A DNA stretch of 64,000 nucleotides from Acinetobacter sp. XS-4 (GCF_023920705.1 NZ_CP094657.1:3782001-3846000); one strand, 5' to 3'; positions 16,911-27,844 are shown, counted from the stretch's first letter. The notes: generated by a model from the letters alone, not told the origin. Program-made: numbers and translations.

Positions 16911-19763
16911 ATGGATACGAGTGTGCTACCGATAATTATCTTATTACCGTTAATATTAGGCACCACCCTTGTTTCATTGCTTCAACGATTCTCTCGTGGA
17001 GTAACGGCTTTAGGGGCAATTGGAGTCAGTTTAACCAGTTTTGGTTTATTACTGGCTCAAGCTAAAACTGTGCTTGGTGGTGCAAGCATTCAACAAAGCT
17101 GGGATTGGTTACCTCAACTAGGAATTAATCTAAGCTTCAGACTCGATGCTCTTGGTTTACTATTTTCTTTACTTATTACCGGTATCGGTACCCTCATTTA
17201 TATATACGCCTATTACTATCTTGGCCCTAAAAACTCTTTAAGCAAACTCTATGCTTTACTCATGCTGTTTATGGCAGCAATGCTGGGAATTTCGCTCTCT
17301 AATAATCTTATTATTTTATTAGTCTTTTGGGAGCTCACCAGTATTTCATCTTTCTTATTAGTGGGTTACTGGAGTCATTATGAGGCGGCTCAACGCGGCT
17401 CTCGAATGGCGCTCACTATTACAGGGATGGGCGGTTTGGCGTTATTGGGTGGATTTGTTTTATTAGGGCAAATCACTGGAACCTATGAAATTAGTGACAT
17501 CATGGGTATGAAAGATGCCATTCAAGCTCATACTCTATTTGTTCCAATGCTATTACTTATTTTGCTTGGTGCATTTACAAAGAGTGCTCAGTTCCCATTC
17601 CATTTTTGGTTACCAAATGCAATGGCAGCACCAACTCCGGTGTCTGCTTACCTACACTCTGCGACCATGGTAAAAGCGGGGATTTTTCTACTTGCCCGCT
17701 TACTGCCAATTTTTGTAGGCGCTGCGATCTATCACAATATCGTGACATTTATCGGCCTGTTTACACTTTGTATGGCAGCATGTTTTGCCATTTTCAAAGA
17801 AGATTTAAAAGGTTTGCTCGCCTATTCAACGATTAGTCATTTGGGACTCATTGTTTGTTTACTTGGTATCGGTTCACCTTTAGCCGTTGCTGCTGCTATT
17901 TTTCATATTATTAACCATGCAACATTTAAAGCTGCACTCTTTATGATTGCAGGGATCATTGACCATGAAACGGGTACACGTGATCTTCGAAAACTCAGTG
18001 GTATTTGGCAATTACTTCCTTTCACTGCCACATTAACCATGATTACCGCTGCCTCTATGGCAGGTGTACCGCTCACCAATGGCTTTATTTCTAAAGAGAT
18101 GTTCTTTACCGAGCTATTGGCGAATCTTTCAGGTTCAGCAGTTATCTTTGCCAGCATCATTGCAACGCTTGCTGGTATTTTTGCAGTAAGTTATTCAATT
18201 CGCTTAGTGCACGGCGTATTTTTTGACGGTCCGATTGGTAAACAGGTACCAAATAAAGATGCACATGAACCGCCTATGGGCATGCGCGCACCAGCTCTTC
18301 TTCTTGCTGTGCTATGTATCCTAGTCGGCGTTTTACCTTCTTTGTTGGTAGAACCACTAGTAAATAGCGTAACGAGAGCAAGCTTGATGCAACCAGAGTT
18401 TGCAGGAACTCATCTTGCGATCTGGCATGGCTTCAATGCCCCTCTTGTGATGAGTATTATTGCCTTAGTCGGCGGCACAATCTTCTATTTTGCTTTGGCA
18501 AAAGATGGCATGATTCGTAAAATTGACCTTGACCCACGTCTTGGCAAATTTCAAGGCCGCATTTTATTTGATTTATTTTTAAAACATCTGTTGCTTACAA
18601 GCCGAAAAATCAAACAAAAAACTGAAAATGGCTCATTGCAAAGTTACTTGTTCATGATCATTGCGTTTAGCGTCATCATGGTAACTATGCCGCTACTCAA
18701 TCAAGGGCTCACCACAGGCACACGTGAACTCACTCATGCCCCATGGATTGCCATTGTTCTCTGGCTGACCTTATTCTCAGGTTGCTGGATGATGCTGTGG
18801 TTCCATCATGAGCGTATTAAAGCAGTCCTTATTAGTGGTGCAATTGGTCTGGTTGTAACGATGGTGTTTGTCACCATGTCAGCTCCAGATTTAGCACTGA
18901 CTCAAATTACCGTGGATGTTGTAACCACTGTTCTTTTATTAATGAGTTTATCTTTACTTCCACAGCTAACGCCGTATGAATCTCTTCGCTCAAGACGTTT
19001 AAGAGATGCTGCTTTAGCGATTATTGGAGGCTTAGGGATAGGCTGGATCGCATGGCTGATTTTAACTCGTGATCATAATTCAATTTCATGGTTCTTTGCT
19101 CAACAGTCTTTACCACTTGGTGGCGGCTCAAATATTGTAAACGTCATTTTAGTTGACTTCCGTGGTTTCGATACCTTTGGTGAAATTACGGTGCTGGGCA
19201 TTGCTGCTATTGGTTCACTTTGCCTCATGGATGGTATGCGTGTACATGGTACAACCATGACCCAAGGTCTCACCTATCGTTTTAATCCATCTCCGCTCAT
19301 GTTCCGTATTACAGCCTCTTGGGTATTGCCATTGGCGTTGGTCGTAAGTGTTTATATCTTTATGCGAGGCCATAACTATCCGGGCGGTGGTTTTATTGCA
19401 GGTCTAATCACCTCAATGGCGTTAATCATTCAATATATTGCGCTAGGTCAAGACCAAACTGAACAATTACTCAAAGCAAAATCAGGCCGTCTTTACGAAG
19501 TCTGGATTGGTTCAGGTTTAACCATTGCTGGGCTTACTGGTGTAGCTGCATGGTTCTGGTTACGCCCATTCCTGACTAGCGCGCATGTGTATGTTGAGTT
19601 ACCAATTCTAGGAAAACTACATTTGGCTTCGGCTGCAAGTTTTGACTTAGGGGTTTATATCACCGTGGTTGGTGCAACGATGTTGCTCATCTCGGTATTG
19701 GGAGACTCTCGCCACTCAAGCATGGCTGGTCCTGTAGTACCCCATCGGGAGGAATCATCATGA
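16911..19763 (+). CDS. mrpA: MrpAB, fused A and B subunits of the Na+(K+)/H+ antiporter
   Basis: A 950-residue polytopic protein. The first 500 or so residues are the NuoL/NuoM-like proton-translocating domain, with SFLLVGYWSHYEAAQRG, TKSAQFPFHFWLPNAMAAPTPVSAYLHSATMVKAG and the conserved Lys and His in these helices. The C-terminal 140 residues are an MrpB domain (MRGHNYPGGGFIAGLITSMAL), so A and B are fused as in group 2 mrp operons of Pseudomonas and Vibrio. The whole complex exchanges cytoplasmic Na+ (or K+) for protons and serves pH and salt tolerance. It is the first gene of mrpAB-C-D-E-F-G; the stop overlaps mrpC by four bases (ATGA). Confidence 0.93.
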   Translation: MDTSVLPIIILLPLILGTTLVSLLQRFSRGVTALGAIGVSLTSFGLLLAQAKTVLGGASIQQSWDWLPQLGINLSFRLDALGLLFSLLITGIGTLIYIYAYYYLGPKNSLSKLYALLMLFMAAMLGISLSNNLIILLVFWELTSISSFLLVGYWSHYEAAQRGSRMALTITGMGGLALLGGFVLLGQITGTYEISDIMGMKDAIQAHTLFVPMLLLILLGAFTKSAQFPFHFWLPNAMAAPTPVSAYLHSATMVKAGIFLLARLLPIFVGAAIYHNIVTFIGLFTLCMAACFAIFKEDLKGLLAYSTISHLGLIVCLLGIGSPLAVAAAIFHIINHATFKAALFMIAGIIDHETGTRDLRKLSGIWQLLPFTATLTMITAASMAGVPLTNGFISKEMFFTELLANLSGSAVIFASIIATLAGIFAVSYSIRLVHGVFFDGPIGKQVPNKDAHEPPMGMRAPALLLAVLCILVGVLPSLLVEPLVNSVTRASLMQPEFAGTHLAIWHGFNAPLVMSIIALVGGTIFYFALAKDGMIRKIDLDPRLGKFQGRILFDLFLKHLLLTSRKIKQKTENGSLQSYLFMIIAFSVIMVTMPLLNQGLTTGTRELTHAPWIAIVLWLTLFSGCWMMLWFHHERIKAVLISGAIGLVVTMVFVTMSAPDLALTQITVDVVTTVLLLMSLSLLPQLTPYESLRSRRLRDAALAIIGGLGIGWIAWLILTRDHNSISWFFAQQSLPLGGGSNIVNVILVDFRGFDTFGEITVLGIAAIGSLCLMDGMRVHGTTMTQGLTYRFNPSPLMFRITASWVLPLALVVSVYIFMRGHNYPGGGFIAGLITSMALIIQYIALGQDQTEQLLKAKSGRLYEVWIGSGLTIAGLTGVAAWFWLRPFLTSAHVYVELPILGKLHLASAASFDLGVYITVVGATMLLISVLGDSRHSSMAGPVVPHREESS

Positions 19764-20128
19764 TCAGTTTAGAATTCTTATTAGCTTCCGCGATTGGTTT
19801 ACTTGTTGCCACAGGTATTTATCTGATTTTACGTGCTCGTACTTTCCCTGTCGTGCTTGGATTAGCTGTAATTGGCTATGCTGTAAACCTATTTTTATTT
19901 GCGATGGGCCGATTACAAATCAGCTCCCCCGCAATTTTAACTGAAACAACAAAAATAACCGATCCACTTCCTCAAGCGCTGGTGTTAACAGCCATTGTGA
20001 TCGGTTTTGCAACCACCGCTTTTATTGTACAACTGGCACTGCGTAGCCGTTATGAATCAGGTAGTGATCATGTTGATGCTAAAGAAGACATCTCTCCAAC
20101 ATACGACCCACGCGAGGATGAGCCGTAA
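19760..20128 (+). CDS. mrpC: MrpC, antiporter subunit C
   Basis: A 122-residue NuoK-like protein with three membrane helices: residues 3-23, 27-47 and 70-95. VLTAIVIGFATTAFIVQL and the preceding DPLPQALVLTAIVIG segment are the typical MrpC signature. It starts inside the mrpA stop (ATGA) and its stop overlaps the mrpD ATG by one base (TAATG). Translational coupling along the operon is likely. Confidence 0.93.
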   Translation: MISLEFLLASAIGLLVATGIYLILRARTFPVVLGLAVIGYAVNLFLFAMGRLQISSPAILTETTKITDPLPQALVLTAIVIGFATTAFIVQLALRSRYESGSDHVDAKEDISPTYDPREDEP

Positions 20129-21939
20129 TGTTTGATTTTTTATCTTTCTGGCAAGAACATGCGCCGATTTTTAGCATTCTCATTCCGGCATTTACTGCTT
20201 TTATCTTATTACTGCTAGGCAATCCAGGTGCAGGTGCTTTAAAAGATGACTGGCGACAACCATGGCGTCGTGGCATTAGCCTTGTTTCCGCAATTGCTGG
20301 ATTAATTACTGCAATTGTATATTTGAGCTTTGCAAGCACAGGTCAAATTACCACTTACCAGTTGAGTGAATGGTCAGCACCGTTTGGTATTGTGCTCGTG
20401 TTAGATCGTCTTTCTGCTTTTATGCTGGTACTGACCTATGCGTTAGTCGTTCCAGTTTTATGGTATGCAAGCGACAATTGGGATACGCGTGGTCGCTATT
20501 TCCATGCCATGGCGCATTTCTTGTTAATGGGTATCTGCGGAGCATTTTTAACAGGCGATTTATTTAACCTTTTCGTCTTTTTTGAAATCTTATTGATGGC
20601 TTCGTATGTTTTGCTTTTACATGGGCAAGGCAAACCACGTTTTCAGCTTGGCGTTCACTATGTCATTATCAATCTTCTAGCCTCTGCCCTATTCTTAATC
20701 GGTCTTGGCATGATTTATGGCAGTGTAGGTAGCCTCAACATGGCTGATGTTTCACGCCTTATTCCGACACTTGAAGCAGATCAACACAAATTAGCTGTAG
20801 CAGGTGCCCTACTTTTATTTGTAGTGTTTGGCATTAAAGCAGCGATGCTTCCCGTAGGTTTTTGGCTACCAAAAACTTATGCTGTTGCAAGTACACCTGT
20901 AGCTGCAATTTTCACCATTATGACCAAGGTCGGGATCTATTCGATTTTGCGTGTAAATGGAACAGTATTTGACGATGCGCTTAGTCAAGAAATCTTAAAA
21001 AGCTGGTTACTTCCAATTGGTTTAATTACTTCACTTTACGGTGTGATTGCAGCAATTGGAGCAGATCGTTTACGTCGCTTTGTCGGCTTTATGGTTCTTT
21101 CTTCAATTGGTACCTTGCTCACAGCAATTGCCATGTCGAATACACAAGCATGGTCTGGCGCTTTATATTACTTAGTACACAGTACGCTAATTGGCGCGGC
21201 TTTTTATCTATTTTGTGGCTGGATAACTTCACAACGTGGAGACTTTAAAGATCATTTAAAAGTTGCCCCAAGAATCAAACAAGAAAAAGCGGCTATGCTA
21301 ACTTATTTCTTGATTGCCATGATGCTCGCGGGTTTACCACCTTTTAGTGGTTTTCTTGGAAAAGTATTTATTTTACAAGCGACAGTTGAAGCCAGCTATC
21401 AAGGCTGGATCATTGGTGTTGTGCTTGTTGTGAGCCTATTAAGTATTATTGCTTTAACACGAGTTGGTTTTATCTTGTTCTGGCGAGCAACACCACCAGA
21501 GGAAGATCCAATCCATCCAGCGTATATTGTTTATCGAGCATTACCAGAACGAGCACCACCACGTAATGATCAAGTGATTTATGTGTTACTTGCTGGATTA
21601 ATCGCTTATGTTGTCTTTGCTGCGCCTATTCAACATTACACTTTAAGTACGGCCCAGCAGATTCAAGACCATGCACTTTACCAAAGCACTATTCTTAAAG
21701 TAGATAAAAATGGTGAAGCTATCAGCGTACAACCATTTGACCCTGCTTACCTACCAGAAACTAAATATGGTGGTGAGGTTGAAGATCATAATGCTTACCT
21801 CGTTCCAGATATTATTTCGAAAGATACCTTCAATGGTGAACATATTTCGGAATATAAACTTCGACAAATTCAGCAACAGGACAAACTACAAACGCCTACC
21901 ATTGTTGATGAAAGTCAATTGAAACCTATGGAGCCATAA
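20128..21939 (+). CDS. mrpD: MrpD, antiporter subunit D
   Basis: A 603-residue NuoM/N-like proton channel subunit. It carries the conserved Glu in TGDLFNLFVFFEILLMASYVLLL and Lys in FGIKAAMLPVGFWLPKTYAVASTPVAAIFTIMTKVG (split here for reading: the FWLPK motif and the TKVG motif). Fourteen or so membrane helices are expected up to about residue 505. The last 95 residues are hydrophilic, an extension relative to the usual length of about 500. It lies between mrpC (1-base overlap) and mrpE (2-bp gap). Confidence 0.92.
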   Translation: MFDFLSFWQEHAPIFSILIPAFTAFILLLLGNPGAGALKDDWRQPWRRGISLVSAIAGLITAIVYLSFASTGQITTYQLSEWSAPFGIVLVLDRLSAFMLVLTYALVVPVLWYASDNWDTRGRYFHAMAHFLLMGICGAFLTGDLFNLFVFFEILLMASYVLLLHGQGKPRFQLGVHYVIINLLASALFLIGLGMIYGSVGSLNMADVSRLIPTLEADQHKLAVAGALLLFVVFGIKAAMLPVGFWLPKTYAVASTPVAAIFTIMTKVGIYSILRVNGTVFDDALSQEILKSWLLPIGLITSLYGVIAAIGADRLRRFVGFMVLSSIGTLLTAIAMSNTQAWSGALYYLVHSTLIGAAFYLFCGWITSQRGDFKDHLKVAPRIKQEKAAMLTYFLIAMMLAGLPPFSGFLGKVFILQATVEASYQGWIIGVVLVVSLLSIIALTRVGFILFWRATPPEEDPIHPAYIVYRALPERAPPRNDQVIYVLLAGLIAYVVFAAPIQHYTLSTAQQIQDHALYQSTILKVDKNGEAISVQPFDPAYLPETKYGGEVEDHNAYLVPDIISKDTFNGEHISEYKLRQIQQQDKLQTPTIVDESQLKPMEP

Positions 21940-21941
21940 CA

Positions 21942-22469
21942 ATGCAGTTATCTCATTTGCTTGAACGCTGGTTTCCACATCCATTTGTTTCCGTTCTTAT
22001 CATTTTATTTTGGCTGATGCTGTCACATAGTCTTGATGCTAGTGACATTCTGACGGCAGTACTGTTGGGTTTAATTATTCCTCGTTTAGTCAAACCGTTT
22101 ATTACCCGCACACCGCATATTCACTGGAAACCAGCTGTTAAATTATGCTTTGTGGTTCTTTGGGATATTGTTATTTCTAACTTTCGAGTGGCAAAGCTCG
22201 TTTTAGGACCTACCAAAAATTTACATCCTAAATGGTATCGTGTACCGCTAGAAACGGAACATGAACAGGTCAATACCTTACTGGCAATGATCATCACCAC
22301 AACGCCAGGTACGGTTTCTGCGGGTATTGATCAGGAACGTGGAGATATTCTGGTTCATGCGTTGAGCACGGATAATACCGAATCTGATATTGAAGACATC
22401 AAACAACGTTATGAAATTCCACTTATGGAAATTTTTGATGTAAAAAGCAAAACGGAGGCAAGTGCATGA
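21942..22469 (+). CDS. mrpE: MrpE, antiporter subunit E
   Basis: A 175-residue membrane protein with an apolar N-terminal half (HPFVSVLIILFWLMLSHSL) and the conserved cytoplasmic part MIITTTPGTVSAGIDQERGDI. It belongs to the MrpE/MnhE family needed for assembly of the antiporter. Its stop overlaps the mrpF start by four bases. Confidence 0.92.
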   Translation: MQLSHLLERWFPHPFVSVLIILFWLMLSHSLDASDILTAVLLGLIIPRLVKPFITRTPHIHWKPAVKLCFVVLWDIVISNFRVAKLVLGPTKNLHPKWYRVPLETEHEQVNTLLAMIITTTPGTVSAGIDQERGDILVHALSTDNTESDIEDIKQRYEIPLMEIFDVKSKTEASA

Positions 22470-22741
22470 CCATCCTACCCTATGCTCTAGGTATTAGCTC
22501 AATTGCCATTACAATCTCTATGCTACTTTGTCTCTTCAGATTGGTCATAGGCCCATCAATTGTAGATCGACTTTTAGCACTCGATACTCTCTTCTTAAAT
22601 GCAACTTGCCTCATTGTTGTTTTAGGCATTTATTGGATGACGACCTCTTTATTTGAAGGAGCTCTACTGGTTGCTATGCTAGGTTTCGTATCTACAGCAG
22701 CCTTAGCACGTTACTTCACAACTGGTCACGTAATCGATTAA
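22466..22741 (+). CDS. mrpF: MrpF, antiporter subunit F
   Basis: A 91-residue protein with three membrane helices and the family signature LVIGPSIVDRLLALDTL (residues 26-42), where the Asp residues are conserved in MrpF. It starts within the mrpE stop and is followed by mrpG after 12 bp that contain AAGGAGAGAT, a clear ribosome site. Confidence 0.92.
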   Translation: MTILPYALGISSIAITISMLLCLFRLVIGPSIVDRLLALDTLFLNATCLIVVLGIYWMTTSLFEGALLVAMLGFVSTAALARYFTTGHVID

Positions 22742-22753
22742 GGAGAGATCAAA

Positions 22754-23158
22754 ATGCAGTTCGTAATGGAAATTATTGTTTCGGTCTTTTTGGTTTTTGG
22801 CGCTTTCTTTATGTTAGTCGGCTCGATTGGTATGGTCCGCTTACCCGACTTATTCATGCGCTTACACGCACCCACAAAATCGAGCACGTTAGGATTAGGC
22901 AGTTTTTTGATTGCGTCTATGATCTTTTTTGCTTTTCAAGGCCGCTTTGGTTTTGCCGAGCTACTGATCACACTTTTAGCTTTTATTACCGCACCGGTTT
23001 CAGCAAATTTAATTGCTCAAGCTGCGCTACATTTACGTTTGCGCTCACTGAGTGGAGAAGTTCCTGAGTCAATTGAACGCCCCTTGCCATGGGACCGTTA
23101 TAAAATTGGCCAGCGTTTCTCGCAAAATAAACCGCCTATGGATCCTCCTAAAGATTAG
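22754..23158 (+). CDS. mrpG: MrpG, antiporter subunit G
   Basis: A 134-residue protein with three membrane helices and the MrpG motif VGSIGMVRLPDLFMRLHAPT followed by KSSTLG. The last 30 residues are hydrophilic. It ends the Mrp operon; a bidirectional terminator follows and separates it from convergent rbfA. Confidence 0.93.
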   Translation: MQFVMEIIVSVFLVFGAFFMLVGSIGMVRLPDLFMRLHAPTKSSTLGLGSFLIASMIFFAFQGRFGFAELLITLLAFITAPVSANLIAQAALHLRLRSLSGEVPESIERPLPWDRYKIGQRFSQNKPPMDPPKD

Positions 23159-23174
23159 GAAAAAGCCCAACAAT

Positions 23175-23202
23175 AAAAAAGCCACCCGAAGGTGGCTTTT
23201 TT
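23175..23202. terminator. Bidirectional terminator between mrpG and rbfA
   Basis: Stem GCCACC / GGTGGC with loop CGAA, flanked by AAAAAA on the left and TTTTTT on the right, so it can stop transcription from either side. Confidence 0.93.
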
Positions 23203-23212
23203 ATTTTTAATA

Positions 23213-23614
23213 TTACTGTTCTTCGTCTGAATCGCGTTTCGGTAAATCATTTACCGCTTTTTCGATCAAACCAAACATATAGTTACCATAAGCATTCGTC
23301 TTATCATAATGAAAACGCAATCTTGGCGTAATACGTGTCTTGATACGACGGCTCAATTCATGACGCAAGAAACCAGAAGCTTTATTTAATACATCTAAAG
23401 TTTCTTTATTTGCTGCTTCACTTTGCTCATCGCCAAGCTCACGTCCCATTACGGTGACATAAACTTCAGCATAACCCATGTCTGCACTGACTTTCACCGC
23501 AGAGATGGTCACCAGACCACCTAAGCGAGGATCTTTAAGCTCTTGACGAATCAGCTCAGACAACTCGCGTTGAACTGAATCCGCCATGCGCTTTAAGCGT
23601 TGGCTACCCGCCAT
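23213..23614 (-). CDS. rbfA: RbfA, 30S ribosome-binding factor
   Basis: A 133-residue protein ([19 protein letters not shown]) of the RbfA KH-like fold, with the typical ELKDPRLGGLVTISAVKVSAD and PRLRFHYDKT segments. RbfA helps 16S rRNA 5'-end maturation and cold adaptation. It overlaps the infB stop by one base and is the last gene of rimP-nusA-infB-rbfA. truB, which follows in E. coli, is not here. Confidence 0.95.
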   Translation of the reverse strand: MAGSQRLKRMADSVQRELSELIRQELKDPRLGGLVTISAVKVSADMGYAEVYVTVMGRELGDEQSEAANKETLDVLNKASGFLRHELSRRIKTRITPRLRFHYDKTNAYGNYMFGLIEKAVNDLPKRDSDEEQ

Positions 23615-26313
23615 TAAAGACTCCGTTTAATCAATTGAACATCATAGACTTCAATTTTATCTTTCACTTTGATGTCTTTATAACCTTTCACCGCAAGACC
23701 ACATTCCATACCGGCACGAACTTCTTCAACCACTTCTTTATAGCGACGAAGAGATTCAAGCTCACCTTGGAACACAACCACGTCATCACGTAATACGCGA
23801 ATCGGTTTATTACGATGCAATACACCTTCAAGTACCATACAGCCTGCTGCTGCACCAAACTTACTTGAGTGGAATACTTCACGTACTTCAGCAACACCCA
23901 AGATAGTTTCACGATGTTCAGGAGCAAGTTTACCGCTCATAGCATCTTTCACATCATCAATTAATTCATAGATGATGCTGTAGTAACGAATATCGATACC
24001 GTCTTGGTCACTTCTCTGACGAGCAGTCGTATCAGCACGAACGTTAAAGCCTAACAATACAGCTTCTGAAGATTCAGCAAGAATCACATCAGACTCAGTA
24101 ATCGCGCCAACACCCGAACTAATTACACGAACTTTTACTTCATCAGTAGATAATTCATGTAAAGCTGCATTCAATGCTTCTAAAGTACCACGTACGTCTG
24201 TTCTTAAAACAACGTTCACTGTAGGAACATCTTTTTTGCCCATTGACGACATGATATTTTCAAGACGCATTGCGCTTTGACGATCAATACGTTTTTGACG
24301 TTCACGGTCAGCACGAGCATCAGCAACTTCACGCGCTTTCTTCTCGTCATTTACAACAAGAACTTCATCACCTGCCATTGGAGCATCTGGAAGACCCAGA
24401 ATTTCTACTGGAATAGATGGTCCTGCTGATTTAATCGGCTTACCATTTTCATCAGACATTGCACGGACACGACCATATGATGAACCTGCAAGAACGAGGT
24501 CACCAATGTTTAATGTACCGTTTTGAACAAGAATAGAAGTTACTGCACCACGGCCTTTATCAACACGTGCTTCAATAACAACACCTTGTGCAGCACCTTC
24601 AGCAGATGCTTTTAATTCCATCAATTCTGATTGAATAAGAATTAAATCAAGGAGTTCATCAATACCTTGTCCACTGTGTGCAGAAACCTTAGCAATCGGA
24701 ACATCACCACCCCATTCTTCTGGAACGATTTGTTTCGTTGTTAATTCATTTAACACACGGTCTGGATCAGCAGATTCTTTATCCATTTTGTTGATTGCAA
24801 CAATAATTGGAGTACCTGCTGCACGCGCATGGTCAATTGCTTCTGCAGTTTGTGGCATTACACCGTCATCTGCTGCAACAACCAATACAACGATATCCGT
24901 TGCTTTAGCACCACGTGCACGCATTGAAGTAAATGCAGCATGTCCCGGTGTATCAAGGAATGTAATGATTCCTTTGTCTGTTTCAACGTGATATGCACCA
25001 ATATGCTGGGTAATACCACCTGCTTCGCCTGCCGCCACTTTCGAACGACGGATACGGTCAAGCAACGATGTTTTACCATGGTCAACGTGACCCATAATGG
25101 TAACAACTGGCGGACGAGTCGTTTGCTCACCACGTGCTTCTTCAGCCGCTTCAAGCAAGTTATCTTCCGCTTGAGTATCAGAAACTAAAACAGGGTTATG
25201 GCCCATTTCTTCAACAACAAGTGCTGCTGTATCTTGATCAATAGCTTGTTCCTGATTAACCAATTCACCCATTTTCATAAGTGTTTTGATAACTTCACGT
25301 ACTTTAATCGCCATTTTTTGAGCAAGATCGGCAACAACAATGCTTGAACCGATTTCTACATCATAAACTTGCTTTTTAACTGGTTTTTCAAATCCATGCT
25401 TATTAGCTTGGCTTGATTTTAAACCACGTTTGTTATGGTTAACAAAGCTTTGCTCTTCTTGACCACGACGACCACCTTTTTTACCCGCACGAGGGTTAGT
25501 GGTTGCGCCACCGCGTTTAATTTCACGGTCTTCTTGCTTAAATGAATCTTCATAAGCTTGGCCAACTAAACCAGAAGCAAGTGGAGAATCATCAATCACA
25601 CGAATTGTCGTAGTAGCTTCGTCACTTGAATACTTAGACGCCATTTTGCGCATCTGTTCAAGTGTACGTTGCTGAGCTTCTTCAGCCGCTTTACGACGCG
25701 CAGCTTCTTCAGTCGCTTTTAACTGAGCTGTTTGTGCTTCACGTGCTTTCTTTTGCTCTAATGTTTCTGCTGGTTTTGGTGCAGGTTTTACTGTACCACC
25801 ACCACGTCTTTTCACTACTACAGCAGCTTTAGGAGCTGTCTGCGCAGCGCTATCTTGTTGATGAGCAGCACGCATAGCATCTAAAGTTGCTTTTGCTTTT
25901 TGCTCTGTTTGAAGACGCGCGTTTTGCTGTGCAGTGTCACGCGTTTGTTGTTCTACACGTGTTTTAGCTTCAGCTTCTGCACGTGCTTTAGCTTCAGCTG
26001 CAATTTGTTCAGGGTTTGGTTTAGCAAAAACCTGCTTTTTACGTACTTCTACGTTAATTGTTTTTGCTTTACCTGAAGTACTTGCAACTTTAGCGGTACT
26101 GGTTGTTTTACGTTTCAACGCAATTTTTCCTGTGTTACCACTTTCCTGACCATGCACTTTTTTCAAATGATTGACTAAAGTATCCTGTTGTTCAGTGGTA
26201 ATAATATCGTCTGCTGTACGTTGAGGCAAACCTGCTTCACGAGCCTGTTCTAGGAGCTTCTCAACAGGACGTTCTACACTGAGAGCTAACTCTTTAATCG
26301 ACTTGTCCGTCAT
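23614..26313 (-). CDS. infB: Translation initiation factor IF-2
   Basis: An 899-residue protein. The N-terminal third is a low-complexity Ala/Lys/Gln/Glu-rich linker (residues about 60-300) after an IF2_N domain. The G domain has [14 protein letters not shown] near residue 405, DTPGHAAF near 453 and NKMD near 507. The C-terminal domains bind the formyl-Met of the initiator tRNA. IF-2 brings initiator tRNA to the 30S subunit. Two initiator tRNA genes are located just upstream of this operon, so the factor and its ligand are neighbours. The gap to nusA is 10 bp. Confidence 0.97.
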   Translation of the reverse strand: MTDKSIKELALSVERPVEKLLEQAREAGLPQRTADDIITTEQQDTLVNHLKKVHGQESGNTGKIALKRKTTSTAKVASTSGKAKTINVEVRKKQVFAKPNPEQIAAEAKARAEAEAKTRVEQQTRDTAQQNARLQTEQKAKATLDAMRAAHQQDSAAQTAPKAAVVVKRRGGGTVKPAPKPAETLEQKKAREAQTAQLKATEEAARRKAAEEAQQRTLEQMRKMASKYSSDEATTTIRVIDDSPLASGLVGQAYEDSFKQEDREIKRGGATTNPRAGKKGGRRGQEEQSFVNHNKRGLKSSQANKHGFEKPVKKQVYDVEIGSSIVVADLAQKMAIKVREVIKTLMKMGELVNQEQAIDQDTAALVVEEMGHNPVLVSDTQAEDNLLEAAEEARGEQTTRPPVVTIMGHVDHGKTSLLDRIRRSKVAAGEAGGITQHIGAYHVETDKGIITFLDTPGHAAFTSMRARGAKATDIVVLVVAADDGVMPQTAEAIDHARAAGTPIIVAINKMDKESADPDRVLNELTTKQIVPEEWGGDVPIAKVSAHSGQGIDELLDLILIQSELMELKASAEGAAQGVVIEARVDKGRGAVTSILVQNGTLNIGDLVLAGSSYGRVRAMSDENGKPIKSAGPSIPVEILGLPDAPMAGDEVLVVNDEKKAREVADARADRERQKRIDRQSAMRLENIMSSMGKKDVPTVNVVLRTDVRGTLEALNAALHELSTDEVKVRVISSGVGAITESDVILAESSEAVLLGFNVRADTTARQRSDQDGIDIRYYSIIYELIDDVKDAMSGKLAPEHRETILGVAEVREVFHSSKFGAAAGCMVLEGVLHRNKPIRVLRDDVVVFQGELESLRRYKEVVEEVRAGMECGLAVKGYKDIKVKDKIEVYDVQLIKRSL

Positions 26314-26323
26314 ATTTCATCTC

Positions 26324-27808
26324 CTAGTTAAACCATGATTCGCGAGCTTTCATGATCAATTGACCTGCTTTTTCATGATCAAGTCCTTCAATATCAGAGA
26401 TATCGTCAGTAGCCTGATCTGCCAAATCATCGACAGTAATAATACCGCGAGCGGCAAGCGAGTAAGCGATCTCAGAAGTCATGCCTTCCATTGTTAGAAG
26501 GTCTGCGCTCGGTTCTTGAATATTTTCTTGCTGTTTCAAAGCATCAGTAAGTGCTGCTTCTTTTGCACGACTTTGCAATAACTCAACCAATTCAGCATCA
26601 AGCTCAATTTCGTCAAAAGTTTCAGCTGGAACATAAGCAATCTCTTCTAAAGAGGTAAAGCCCATTTCTACCAATGCCATTGCTAAATCTTCTTCAATAT
26701 CGAGACGTGATACAAACATGTCAAGATATTGCTGAGCTTCATTTTGCTGACGAGCACGATACTCTTCTTCAAGCATCATGTCGAGTTTGTAGCCAGTTAA
26801 ATCAGAAGCCAAGCGAACATTTTGACCTTGTGAGCCAATCGCACGAGCCAATTGATCGCTGGTTGCAAAAATAATATCGGCACTTCTTGCATCTTCATCA
26901 AGCACGATGCCTGAAACATCAGCTGGTTCTAATGCACTTGCAATGTACTGAGCTGGATCATCAGACCAGACCACTACATCAATACGTTCACCGTTTAACT
27001 CTTGTTGTACTGCTTGAATACGCGTACCACGCATACCAATACATGCACCCACAGGGTCAATACGATGATCATTTGTTTTAACTGCAATTTTAGCACGAAC
27101 GCCTGGTTGACGTGCCGCTGCTTTAATTTCAATAATTTCTTCAGAAATCTCAGGAATTTCTTTTTTCATTAAAGCAATTAGCATTTCCGGCTTAGCGCGT
27201 GATAACAACAACTGAGCACCACGACCTTCACGGTTCACATTGTATAAAATAGCGTTCATACGTTGTTTCGGACGAAGAATTTCTTTAGGAATCATTTCTT
27301 CGCGCGCAAGATAAGCTTCAGCGTTGTCGCCTAAATCGATAATAAAGCCATCTTTAGTTTGTTTTTTCACTTCACCGTAAATTAACTCACCAACTTTAGA
27401 CTCGTATGCATCAGCAATTAAAGCACGCTCAGCTTCACGAATTTTTTGTACGATAACTTGTTTTGCAATTTGTGCAGCGATACGACCAAACTCAATAGAT
27501 TCTACTTCGAGTTCACGTACATCACCAATTGACCATTTAGATGGGTCAAGATCAGAAATCGCATCTTGGCAAGCTGGCATTTCATGATCTTCATCTGCCA
27601 CGACAGTCCATTGACGGAACGTACTGTAATCACCAGTTTTACGATCAATTTCTACACGAAGCTGAGCTTCTTCAGCATGCGTACCTTCGTAAAATCTTTT
27701 CTTCGTTGCAGCAACTAGAGCTTGTTCTAAAGCCTCGAAGATCGCTTCACGACTAACACCTTTTTCATTACTAACCGTTTCAACAACGGTAAGAATTTCG
27801 CGGCCCAT
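26324..27808 (-). CDS. nusA: NusA, transcription termination/antitermination factor
   Basis: A 494-residue protein with the usual order: N-terminal RNA polymerase-binding domain (1-130), S1 domain (GELIYGEVKKQTKDGFIIDLG, near 140), two KH domains (VGACIGMRGTRIQAVQQEL near 255, IGSQGQNVRLASDL near 320) and two C-terminal acidic repeats (EDLAMALVEMGFTSLEEIAY and a later homologous copy). It controls pausing, termination and antitermination. It lies between rimP and infB. Confidence 0.97.
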   Translation of the reverse strand: MGREILTVVETVSNEKGVSREAIFEALEQALVAATKKRFYEGTHAEEAQLRVEIDRKTGDYSTFRQWTVVADEDHEMPACQDAISDLDPSKWSIGDVRELEVESIEFGRIAAQIAKQVIVQKIREAERALIADAYESKVGELIYGEVKKQTKDGFIIDLGDNAEAYLAREEMIPKEILRPKQRMNAILYNVNREGRGAQLLLSRAKPEMLIALMKKEIPEISEEIIEIKAAARQPGVRAKIAVKTNDHRIDPVGACIGMRGTRIQAVQQELNGERIDVVVWSDDPAQYIASALEPADVSGIVLDEDARSADIIFATSDQLARAIGSQGQNVRLASDLTGYKLDMMLEEEYRARQQNEAQQYLDMFVSRLDIEEDLAMALVEMGFTSLEEIAYVPAETFDEIELDAELVELLQSRAKEAALTDALKQQENIQEPSADLLTMEGMTSEIAYSLAARGIITVDDLADQATDDISDIEGLDHEKAGQLIMKARESWFN

Positions 27809-27844
27809 AAGTCACCTACCGATTTCTTATAAAATTTAATAAAT

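Noticed and set aside
23614..26313. Short repeats in infB as a possible repeat element
   Set aside because: They are codon-level repeats of the Ala/Lys/Glu-rich linker of IF-2.
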